Below, piece after piece: positions 12,901 to 22,870 of a stretch of DNA of 64,000 bases (the stretch's first letter is position 1; every line of letters starts with the position of its first letter). The notes below the pieces were generated by a model, which made no database searches, had not been told where the DNA came from, and saw only the letters and a list, made by a program, of their open reading frames with translations. The position numbers and the translations under genes were made by a program. Origin of the DNA: Paraescarpia echinospica (taxonomy: Eukaryota; Annelida; Polychaeta; Sabellida; Siboglinidae); NCBI GenBank assembly GCA_020002185.1, contig CM034531.1, forward strand, positions 77,736,291-77,800,290. Reading direction: 5' to 3'.

Positions 12901-15900
12901 CATTACCATCTCAACACGCATCTCATCAAAACCAGGTGTTCTCCCCTTCTTCATCCCTTTTAGCCCAGTTTGCATCTCTGTATCAATAATATCAGCTAAC
13001 TCCACTTTCCCTTCTACATACGATGACAATTCCAAGTCATTGTTATTTCCTTCCTGGTTCAGTAATTCCTTGAAGTAGTTTTCCCAGACTTTCAGCACTG
13101 CTTCTTGTTCTGTTATTCACTTCCCATTTCTATCTTTGATCATCGTCCCACCCTTCACGTCCTTACTATTTTCATTCCTGTCTCGGGTCATTCTGTATAT
13201 CATCTTCTTTCCACCATCCTCATCTAGCTTGCTGTACACATCTGCTTCCATGTCACTCCTTGCCTTATCGACAGCTCTCTTTGCCGCTTTCTCTTTCTGT
13301 CCATACATGTGTATCAGCCTTGTATCCGGTTGATTTCCCCTCTCCGTAGTCTTCTCTATTTCTTTCCATGCTTCCTTCTGTTCATGCATTGCTTCTGCAA
13401 CTTCGTTTGTCCACCATTCTTGGTTACTTGGTTACAATATATATATATATATATATTGCTATATAACTTTCAAGCATTGTATGTTCATCTCCTCCTAGGT
13501 GCGGAGGCCCACTTATCACTTCCTGAGTTCAGTTGCTTCCTTGCACCATTCACCTCTAAGCTACCAATTGGCAATGTATTTTTTTTAAATACAGCGGTAG
13601 TTATTTAGAGTTACAGTTGAACTTTGTTAATGGTCACCTCAGTAATACAACTACCTTGCAATTAGGGTCGTCCTAGGGTAGTTGCAAATTATCTCTATGA
13701 CAGTAACATATATATATAGTAAATTAGTCTTTCTAATAGTACATTCACCTCGCTATTCGTGTGGTTTTTGTCGAGTCTAAGGGAGACCGCAATAATGAGG
13801 TTACACTATTTATTTACATGTCTTTTATACGTTATGCTTGTCTACAGTGTCTTTCTCCTACCTGTGAGAATTGAGTGGTGATCAATTCTCCAGACAGCCA
13901 CAAATGAGTGGCTTGTTGTTCTGTGGGTGGGTGGAAACCAAAACAAACTTCTGCTATTACATCGTCAGTGCTGTCCAGTGTGATCAGTCTTAGGAAATAT
14001 CACCTGAGGTGGCTAAAAGAATGTGCACTTGATTAACACATACATAGTTTGTGGTTTCATATATTTGAAATGCCCCAAATTCACAGATTTTTATCTCAAT
14101 GTACACATAAATAAAAGATATGGTATGTTTTCAGTGTATTGAGATTGCGTCAGATGGCCAGCATTTCTGGTGTTCCTTGTACATGATTTATATATTGATA
14201 TATAAATAATATATACTAACTATTTTCTTTGTAATGCCTTTGGAACTTCTACTGTCGGCGACATTTAACAGGGTTGATCAGGTAAGCAGAAACACAAATT
14301 ATTATTCAGAAAGTACTTGTGTAGATGATGTCAAGATGCATACAATGTCTGTTTCAGGATTACTCGTTGGATTTGTGATCAGTCTAAGTAACTACAGTTT
14401 CCTTGCTGCTCTTCTCGTATTCTTCGTTTCCGGGTCAAAGTTGACCAAATTTCGTGCGAACCAGAAGAAATCCCTGGAAGAGAACTTCAAGGAAGGTCTG
14501 TCTATTAGTAACTCGTTGTCTTCAGTACAGACTCTGTTGCATTTTAGTCCATTGTTTATTTTGGGTGAACCTTTCGTTTGAGTAAACAACAGAAACCCGT
14601 AAAACCCACAAAAAATCCATGTATGATTATGTACAAGCTTGAGAGGGGTTTATTATGCATGAAAATGCGCCTGTCTACTTGCGTGATCTCGAGTGTCCCT
14701 ACAGACCCACTAGATCATTGCGGTCTGCTGACAACAACATGTTGTCCGTAACGCGTACTTGTGTCAAAGCTGGTGACAGTTCGTTCGCAGTGGCCGCTGC
14801 AACTCTCTGGAACACTCTACCTAATTATATACATTAAATGTTCAGACACTCTTGGCAGTTTTATATGTCAACTAAAAACACACTTATTTAGACTATCATT
14901 GTAGACGAACGCTAGTAGCTTGTTTGTGACTGCCCTCAGTGATCTAGTGGACTTATTTATATTAGTATTATTTTAGAACTATTTATTTATTTGATTTTAT
15001 ACTGCTATATTTTGGTAATTAATTTACACATTGTAATTTATTAATTATGTTATACTGTGTTTATTTTAAGTTAACGTCGTACTACCATATTCCACATTTT
15101 TTTTTGCCTTTTACTTAATTTATGTATCAATAATTTTAATACTATTGTATGGCACAATTTTTAGTTTAAATGACTGTCTTAGTACTAATATTTTAGTTTA
15201 ATGATCATGACGCATGATGTATTGTAAAGCGCCACAAACAATTGTGGATCTGGCGCTATAACAACTTAAATATATTATTATTATTATTATTGTGCAAATT
15301 TTGACACTGATTGTATCTCGCAAGAATTTGGCGCAGCTGACTGCACACATCTAAACTGTCTGTAAAACTTGCTCTTCAGGCAAGAGTTAGAACTGATGAT
15401 ACAAAAAGCCTCATTGAAAACACACAAAACTACAAGGAATATCTGCTAAATTTCATAAAAACAATCCGAGTTATGGCAAAACCGTAAGAGTTAACACCGA
15501 AAGTAGTTTTCTGCAAAGATTGGTGCATGTTCCCATAGTGATTGATGCGAGTTCCGATGGCGATTGATACATGTTGTAGGGGGCAAATGGGTGTTGGTTT
15601 CCACGGTGATTGGTGTGTTGTAGGAGGCAAATTGGGGTTGGTTTCCATTGAAATGGGTGTGTGTGTTGTACGGGCAAATTGTGGTTGGTTTCCATGGAGA
15701 TTGATCTGTGTTACAGAGGGCAATTTGGGGGTTGGTTTCCATGGCAATTGATGTGTGTTGTAGGGAGTAAATTGGGGTTAGTTTCCATGGAGATTTGTGC
15801 ATGTTGTAGGGGGCCAACGTAACTGGGTTCAGGTGGTATGTAATGCGGGTGTGGCAACGGAGCTGGCCCTCATCCTCATGATAGAGTCAGGATGTGGAGA

Positions 15901-18900
15901 GTTCCTCATAGACTTCTCGCGCCACTACACGGTTTCGTGGCTGTGCATGGCTGTTCTCGGAGCCTTTGCCTGCAGCTGTGGAGATACCTATGCCTCCGAG
16001 ATCGGCTCCGCGTTCACGGGCAGCGAGCCGTGGTTGGTGACCAGTTGGAAGAGGGTGCGTCGAGGTATGACACACAACCACGGGTGATATAGTTTCCCAT
16101 ATAATTTTGTCTTCTTGAGCATCTACTACATTGGTGTCAACATCCTTTTTAGTCCTTTGGCCGAAGGTCCAAGGGACTATTGCCATCACTATGTGTCCAC
16201 CGTCCACCGTTAGCTGTCGTATCTCAGAAACCGTTCAGCAACTTTTTCTCTAATTTTGCTTAGACATATCTTAGGGCACTGCCACTATGCACGAGAAATC
16301 TGTATTTGATTGAATAATTTTAAGGGCTCCCTATTGCCTCCAAGGACCCCAAAACTTGTGAAAATGTAACATTTTGCCTATTTTTTCAAAAACTGTTCAG
16401 CAACTTTTTTTCTAATTTTGCATTGATGTATCTTAGGGTGCTGCCACTATATACAAGAAATCTGTATTTGATTGAATCATTCTAAGGGCACCTAAGGGGC
16501 CCACAAAGTGCAAAAGTTTTACATTATCTAGTGATGTGGTTTTGAAAAGGGCCCTTGAGACCACCCCCAACAGTAGATGTTGTGTATTGTGCCACAAAGT
16601 CAACAGCTGTGACTAATCTCTACAGCCTAGTCCATTGAGACCTTGACTAATCTTTCATTGGTCACAGCACCCAGGCAGAGTAGACACACTTGATCCCTGT
16701 TAGACTGAGCAGTTGCCTAACACTTTTAAACTGTATCTTAAAAACTATTGATTTTCTATAATTGCAAGTTGTGTTTATTTTGATGTTCATTTAATTATTA
16801 TAAAATGGTGTGACTGGTGTCTTGTCTCCTGTTAGACTGAACAGTTGCCTAACACTTTTAAACTGTATCTTCAAAACTACTGATTTTCTATAATTGCAAG
16901 TTGTGTTTATTTTTTATTTTCTTTAGACTACCTTTTACTCTCAGATAATCTGTCCTCTTAATTTTATACATAAAGACATAATCTGGCATAACTTTATACA
17001 TTTTTGTAGCAGCACATTTGTACTTCCAGTGTATCATATATTTATCACTTGTTGTGTATTATACCCAGCTGTGGAGCTAAGATTCTCTGCCTGCTATTGT
17101 TTGATGGAAACTGTGACTAATCTGTAATTGGTCACTGGCAGTAGCTTGTTTCAACAGACAGCATTAAGCCACTAGACCCCTGTTAAACCGGACAGTTGCC
17201 TGTAGGTTTTAAACTGTGTCAAACAACGAGTCTACCTTTTGCTTTCAAATAATCTGTCCTCTTAGTTTTACACATAAATACATAATCTGGCATAGCTTGA
17301 TAAGTCTTTGTGGCAGCACATTTGTACTTCCAGTGTATCATTGCAACATAACATACATATTACATACTGTGTGCCACATTTGAATGTTGTGCATGTAATA
17401 TTTCCATGCAATCCATTTGCATATATAATTTAAACAGCCGTTTTCTTCATTTTCACTTTTTGACCCCTACCATGTTCAGTGCTCCATAACTTCGCCAATT
17501 TTTGTAGCAGTCATATAATTTTGGAAACCATGTAAAGCACCCTACCAAACCTTTACAAGGATATAAGAAAAAATGTTACAATTTTTTTGACTTATCACTC
17601 ATTTGGTCAGTCGGGGTCACATATAGACGTATTAGTCCAAAGGACTTCAGGGCCACTTGGCCCATTTTTTTAGTCCTTTGGGCCGAAGGTCCAACGGACT
17701 ATTGCCATCACTCTGCATGCGCCGTTAGCTGTCGTATCTCAGAAACCGTTCAGCTACTTTTTCTCTAATTTTGCACAGACATATCTTAGGGCACTGTCAC
17801 TATGCACGAGAAATCTGTATTTGATTGAATCATTCTAAGGGCTCCCTAGGGCCTCAAAGGACCCCAAACTGGTAAAAATGTAACATTTTGCCTATTTTTT
17901 TCAAAAACTGTTCATCAACTTTTTCTCTAATTTTAAATATACATTTCATGTGGTATTGTCACTATACACAAGAAATCTGTATTTGATTGAATCATTCTAA
18001 TGACACCTAATGACTCCCCAAAAAGGACCCCAAAACACATACATTTTCACATTTTGCCTATTTTTTCAAAAACTCTTGAGTAACTTTTTCTCTAATTTTG
18101 CATAGACATTTCATGTGGTAGTGCCACTATACACAATAAATCTGTATTTTACAGAATCATTCTAAGGGCATGAAAGGTCCCCTAAAATGCTAAATTTGTT
18201 AACTAAATTGTCTGCTTCAGCAGCAGATCTATCATGCTTCCAGTCCTTTTGTTCAACTAATCCGTTTTCCTACAACATCTGTCACACCTCACTGTGACTG
18301 CATGATGGGAGCTGTGACTAATCTTTAATTGGTCACTGGCAGAGGCTTGGGTCAAAAGACAGCTCACTAGACCCCTGGACAGTTGTGCCTACATTTTAAG
18401 GGGTCATCCTGAAACAACCAAATGTCAACCATTAGAAGAGTTGACATAGTTCCACTATACACAAGAAATCTGTATTTGATTGAATCATTCTAGTATCATC
18501 AGCATATAGTAGAACATACATTTGCAAGAAAATGTCTACATCATCATCACTAAGGTTGTTGTAAATTTCACCAGCTGCCATGTCAAGTCCCTTATAATTA
18601 TGACAAACAGTGTTCAAAATCATTCAGGTAAATAGCAAATAACAAAGGAGACAAGTTTTTTCCGTGTGGTAACTCTACATCACATGAGAAGAAGGCTGAC
18701 ACAGCCCTCCAAAATGCAAAATGTTTACACTATCTAGTGATGTTGTTTTGAGAAGGGCCCTTGAGACTATCCCCATAACAGTATTGTGTATTGTGCCAAA
18801 AACAGAACACTATTCCCCTTCCCAAAACATCTGTCATATGCGGAGTATGTGTCTTGCATGGACATCTATTTTTATGAGTTGTTTTATATAAGCAGGAAGT

Positions 18901-21741
18901 TTGTGAAATTAGTTATTCTTAGGCCACAGAAAAATAATTCCCAGTTTCTCACCAATGCATGTATTTAAAAATATGTGCCACAACATTTAATTTTCTATTA
19001 TAATTATTCCTCTAAATGCAAGACGTGGTGCAATAAATGAACAGTAAACATGTCAACATTTTACTTCCATCATAATCCTTAATGATCTGTAACTGATTCA
19101 CCAAAAAACATTTGATTCATAATTACCTAAAGGATTGTTTGATTTATGCCGAGCAGATACTGTTTCTGCCCGGCAGAAACGGCAACAATAGGAAATACAT
19201 GCCATTGATAGGCAAACGTGTTCTTTTTATAGAAAACATCATTTTCTTTCTGTACCTTTCTACGTATGATAACCATGTGTCCGCCCTGCTCACAATAAAC
19301 AAGAACCATCACATGAATGATAAAAGGAAGATCACTGCCACTTAACTTGTGGATTATTATTATTATAAACTGTTCTGCTACTGCTTGGTGGACAATTAAT
19401 TAGTGGCTCAAGTCCAAATACATCAGGACTTTTTTCACACCTGCATGGTAGTTTAGGCTTAGTAGTGTGCTGGCAGCCACTAAACCTATAGGCTTGTGTG
19501 AAAAGGATAGTTGGCAGAAGAACTAACTTCAAAGCACCATTGCATCCATTTAGCCAGGCAGCAGTCACACTGTCAGAGTGTCTGCTGCTATGTTTGTATA
19601 TATAGGCTTAATGATCCCAATACACCAATCTGTTGGCACAATGTCAGATACTGGTAAATTTTCACAGTTTGCCCTTTTTTCAAAAACTGTTCAGTAACTT
19701 TTTCTCTAATTTTTCCTAGACATTTTATGTGGTAGTGCCACTAAACACAATAAATCTGTATTTGATTGAATCATTCTAAAGGCACCAAAGGTCCCCTAAA
19801 ATGCCAAATTTGCTAACTCAAATTAATTGTCTACCTCAGAGTACCCAGTAGCTATATTTATAACTTGTTGTGTATTACACCCAGCTGTGGAGCTAAGATT
19901 CTCTGCCTGCTATTGTTTGATGGAAACTGTGACTAATCTGTAATTGGTCATTGGCAGAAGCTTGTGTCAACAGACAGCATTAAGCCAGTAGACCCCTGTT
20001 GCAGCACATTTCTACTTCCAGTGTATCATTGCAACGTAACATACACACTGTGTGCCACATTTGAATGTCATGCATGTAATATTTCCATGCAATCCATTTG
20101 CATATATAATGTAAAACTTCAACAGCCGTTTTCTTCCTTTTCACTTTTTGACCCCTACCATGTTCAATGCTCCATAACTTTGCCAATTTTTGTAGCAGTC
20201 ATAAAATTTTTGAAACCGTGTAAAGCACTCTACCAAACCTTTACAAGAATGTAGGAAAACAATGTTACAATTTTTTCGACTTATCACTCATTTGGTCAGC
20301 CGGGGTCACATATAGACGTATTAGTCCAAAGGACTTCAGGGCCACTTGGCCCATTTTTGAACATTTGTATTTGTTGTATAGACCTGCTATTGAAAACATT
20401 CAATAATAAAACAATAATGTGCGTAAAACAGCCTTTTGTTCAACAAGTAAACACACATTTTATGCAGAATTATGCAACTGTACTGAGGTATACATTTATA
20501 AGAATTTCTTTTAGAAAATACCAAAATGATTACCATAAATTTTAATATGTCAATGTCATGTCCTAAATTAGACAAATACTGACTTATTTTAATGGCCCAC
20601 CTTCTACATCTCTGTACTCAAACCATTTGTATTTGTGCAATTATGTAATATTCCTATATTTCATAGGTACAAACGGAGGTGTCTCCATTGTGGGCCTTGT
20701 GAGCAGTGTCGTAGGGGGCCTTGTGGTGGGCATGGCCTATTACATCCCACTGTTGATGCGCCACTCGGAGGCGGCCCTAGAGAACGGCCCCTCCCAGTGG
20801 CCAGTCGTGTTGGTGGGGGCGATGGCAGGATTCATTGGAAGTCTAGTTGATTCGTATCTTGGAGCAACTCTACAATTCTCAGGTGACTAGTTTATTTTTC
20901 CCATGTTTCTCATCTACCGAGAGCGTCCATTTCATTGTAATGTAACATAGTAAAGCTGTCTTTACACATATGTTTTGTGCTGGTGTAACTTGCAATTTAT
21001 CTGTGCAACGACAGCATAGGGTAGACACTACATGAAAAGGTCGTATCTCTGTTATAACTGAACATATCTCAACCAGATTTGGAGTGCTAATTAGTTAAGT
21101 GAATAGTAAATGTTACGTGGAATTTGAGATCATTTCCTAGTGTATTACTACTGTGACATGGCGGCATGCATAGTTATTATTCTGAGCTAACAACTGTATG
21201 TGGGAACAGCTTGAATGCTCCTTTGCCAGATAAGATGGTTTTGAGCAAAGATCTTCAATGACTGCTGTGAGATGGGACTTTACGTATGAGCATTTTTCAA
21301 GGCATGTTATAAATGCTCAAACCTAAATTACCATGTCAATTTTTATATTTCTACTTAAATATTGCTTGATGAATAGTGAGGTCAGTATTCATAAACTCAA
21401 AGTAAAATTATGCAAACAAAACTGGTTTATTACGACACATTTTGGTGCCCAAATTAACAAAACAGACAAGTGGTCAGAATTCACAGGTTTTTAACATGTA
21501 ACAAAATCGCACAGCAAGAACACATTTTTAATGCCTTTGATTGCTTTTTTATTTTATTCTCTGTTTCTTTTCAGGTTATGATCATCAAAAGAAGTGCATG
21601 GTGGAGACACCTGGTGACAGTGTAGAACATATATCGGGGTGTGCCCTACTGGATAACCACAGCGTCAACTTACTTTCCTCATTTGTAATGGCGATTGTGA
21701 CACCATTTTGTGCTTTCTACATGTGGCAATATTTCACATGA
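9947..21741 (+). CDS. TMEM19: TMEM19, multi-pass membrane protein of the DUF92 family (complete)
   Basis: Exons: 9947-10061, 11335-11448, 14358-14495, 15810-16064, 20667-20882, 21575-21741; together 1005 nt, 334 aa plus TGA, close to the human length of 336. The start is the first ATG after an in-frame TGA at 9902. Hallmarks match TMEM19: KWGLKRKSLNSSGA, VGFVISLSNYSFLAALL, SGSKLTKFRANQKKSLEE, GGQRNWVQVVCNAGVATELA, ACSCGDTYASEIG, TNGGVSIVGLVSSVVGG, GSLVDSYLGATLQFSG and LLDNHSVNLLSS. Six to seven hydrophobic segments predict a multi-pass membrane protein. DUF92 relatives in plants and bacteria include isoprenoid-alcohol phosphate kinases (VTE6 type); the animal role is poorly defined. All five introns are phase 1 and each splits a glycine codon. 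The exon 3 donor is the weak GTCTGT. Confidence 0.97.
10500..10832 (-). mobile_element. tRNA-derived SINE (minus orientation)
   Basis: On the minus strand: a tRNA-like head with an A-box-like stretch (GTAGTGCAGTGGCTAGTG) and a B-box GGGTTCGAATAC near 10768, the body with CTTGGGCAAGTTCGTTCACTC-like sequence, then a tail with AAAGCATTTTGAGCAGTCC and a TATATAAGAAC end. Four further copies are in this window. Lies in TMEM19 intron 1. Confidence 0.8.
11515..13430 (-). mobile_element. Non-LTR retrotransposon (LINE) fragment, second family, frameshifted
   Basis: In TMEM19 intron 2, antisense to the gene. Reverse transcriptase pieces are readable in several frames: 13389-13117 (connector), 13098-12682 with GRTPGFDEMRVE, GKYRGITLLSHILKLL; 12572-12264 with VGYVDLEKAYDPVPRE and QGSALSPLLF; the catalytic CADDLAIVA at about 12260-12290; 12234-11704 with LEKTEVMWVGQQ, FVYLGGMITVDGR, LKGKVLRMCVTP, CENNWVRRI. 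The C-terminal RKRGRPQLRRSMKD is at 11690-11640. It differs clearly from the element at 2777-4960 (CADD rather than FADD and a different C-terminus). I would place it among RTE/I-like LINEs, unsure. No endonuclease domain is seen. Confidence 0.88.
13436..13462. repeat. (AT)n microsatellite
   Basis: About ten AT units directly beside the LINE edge; similar AT runs flank the other side near 11480-11515. Confidence 0.9.
14640..15295 (+). mobile_element. 3' end of a LINE (L2/CR1-like) fragment
   Basis: In TMEM19 intron 3. Translation of 14655-14837 gives PYRPTRSLRSADNN and FAVAAATLWNTLPNYI, the C-terminal signature of many aquatic LINE polymerases. The 3' part carries AAAGCGCCACA and GGCGCTATAA motifs and ends in a (TAT)n tail around 15273-15291. 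No catalytic motifs remain. Confidence 0.8.
15525..15815. repeat. Minisatellite (44-48 bp units) running into the TMEM19 exon 4 acceptor
   Basis: Six to seven imperfect units of the type GTTGGTTTCCATGG + AGATTGAT + GTGTTGTAGGGGGCAAATT. The TGTTGTAG-like core recurs at 15572, 15616, 15664, 15709, 15756 and 15802, spacings 44, 48, 45, 47 and 46. The last core, at 15802-15809, is the actual exon 4 splice acceptor and the first exon bases continue the repeat. Confidence 0.92.
16150..17664. repeat. Complex repeat, first of a head-to-tail pair
   Basis: Starts with TAGTCCTTTGG + CCGAAGGTCCAA and ends with TTAGTCCAAAGGACT + TCAGGGCCACTTGGCCCA. Inside are subrepeats of about 130-170 bp with AACTGTTCAGCAACTTTTT and CTGTATTTGATTGAAT (16217-16350, 16385-16500), and a duplicated block with CAGTTGCCTAACACTTTTAA (16708 and 16841). 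No reading frame. The class is unknown to me; it lies in TMEM19 intron 4. Confidence 0.8.
17671..20353. repeat. Complex repeat, second of a head-to-tail pair, enlarged by insertions
   Basis: Begins and ends with the same terminal blocks as 16150-17664, separated from that copy by only six T residues. It has four copies of the internal subrepeat (about 17745, 17900, 18065, 19680) and repeats the middle block with CATATTTATCACTTG-like and GACTAATCTGTAATTGGTC sequences (17100 and 19920). It is longer because of extra DNA at about 18480-19660, including a LINE fragment. Confidence 0.75.
18490..18700 (-). mobile_element. Small LINE reverse transcriptase fragment
   Basis: Minus-strand translation with one or two breaks gives GKNLSPLLFAIYLNDFEH, then YKGLDMAAGEIYNN, and MYVLLYADDTRMI: the 'G..LSPLLFA.YLND' block and the YADD catalytic block of a LINE reverse transcriptase. 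Only this piece is present. Confidence 0.75.
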
Positions 21742-22118
21742 TCTCAGCTTGACTTATGTGAATATTTGTAGAACAAAGCCAACAGAATTAGGTGACATTT
21801 GCAGGTACCAATGATTACAAATTAGTTTCATCTGATAATAAGTTTTTCATTATGAAAATATTGGACTAGTCAGGGTAGGGTTAATGTTCCACATTATTCA
21901 TGGTATTAAACAATATTATGGTGCTACTAAATATAACTTGGTCTAAACCTAGACAATTCCGGGGAGGAATGTAGAATGAAAGCTTTATCTTTGATTGATG
22001 CATTTAAAGGCACTGCAACCTGTTATCATAGACTATTTTTGTAAGATATGACTTTCTATGAGTCAGAGACTTTGTGTTTAGCAGATTAACGTGTTTAGAT
22101 GATAGTAATATTTTGTTT

Positions 22119-22124
22119 AATAAA
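22119..22124 (+). terminator. Likely TMEM19 poly(A) signal
   Basis: AATAAA 378 bases after the TMEM19 stop codon, the first canonical hexamer noted in the 3' region. The cleavage site is inferred to lie 10-30 bases on. Confidence 0.5.
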
Positions 22125-22204
22125 ATATGTTACCGTAACAAAATTCTGACCGACTTGTGGAAATAATCAGGATAGATCTTCATTGCAAGGTGGTTGATGC
22201 TCTC

Positions 22205-22545
22205 ATCTTCCTCCTTGGAGTACCGTGGCACACTGGCTACAGCATCGGACTCAATTGAGAGAACCCGGGTTCGAATCCTGTGCTGCGGTGTTGAACCTTG
22301 GGCAAGTTCGTTCACTCTACGTTGCTCCAGTTCACTCAGCTGTATGAATGAGTATCTGGCTATATACAGTGGTGGATATTTCTTTACGAAGTCTTTGTGC
22401 ATTAATTGCAGTATGGCCAGATGCATCCCAGCGAAGTCGAGACGGTGTCCAACAGAACAGGTCTGCCAGGGAGTAAAGCGCTTTGTGCAGTCCTAAGGAT
22501 GGGATACTGTGCTATATAAGAAAGTACCTTTTTCTGGAGTCCAGG
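22205..22545 (+). mobile_element. tRNA-derived SINE (plus orientation, best preserved copy)
   Basis: A-box-like GTGGCACACTGGCTACAG, B-box GGGTTCGAATCC at about 22267-22279, then TTGGGCAAGTTCGTTCACTC, the body with CAGCTGTATGAATGAGTA, and a 3' tail with AGTAAAGCGCTTTGTGCAGT and GCTATATAAGAAA. The tail resembles the 3' ends of local LINEs, consistent with LINE-dependent movement. Confidence 0.88.
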
Positions 22546-22599
22546 GGAGGCTGGCATCATTCCTGGTCTTCTGTTTTCCTTTTCCCTGCTGCCTCCACT

Positions 22600-22870
22600 C
22601 CCATTATCCCCAAATTATGTGGGAAGCATTCAGTCACACTGCAATTAATGGGTGAAGACTTTGTACACAAATATCCACTGCCAAGTACTCATCCATCATT
22701 GTCTATAGCCAGATACTCATCTGTACAGCCGAGTGAACTGAGGCAATGTGGAGTGAACAAAAGCTTTGAAAGCAAGAGGATTCAAAGCCATGTCCTCACA
22801 ATTGTTCTAACCACTACGCCATGTAGTTGTTGGACTCGTAGAAAACTCCTGATGATATCGAGAGTGGTCA
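22600..22870 (-). mobile_element. Degenerate tRNA-derived SINE
   Basis: Minus-orientation copy of the same SINE: the body (TACTCATCTGTACAGCCGAG, AACTGAGGCAATGTGGAGTG) and the degenerate head (TGGCGTAGTGGTTAGAAC on the minus strand) are recognisable. The 3' tail is missing. Confidence 0.65.

Noticed and set aside
15430..15817. Minus-strand frames with repeated SPWKPTP/METNP peptide
   Set aside because: Readings of the minisatellite beside TMEM19 exon 4; frame breaks and no conserved start.
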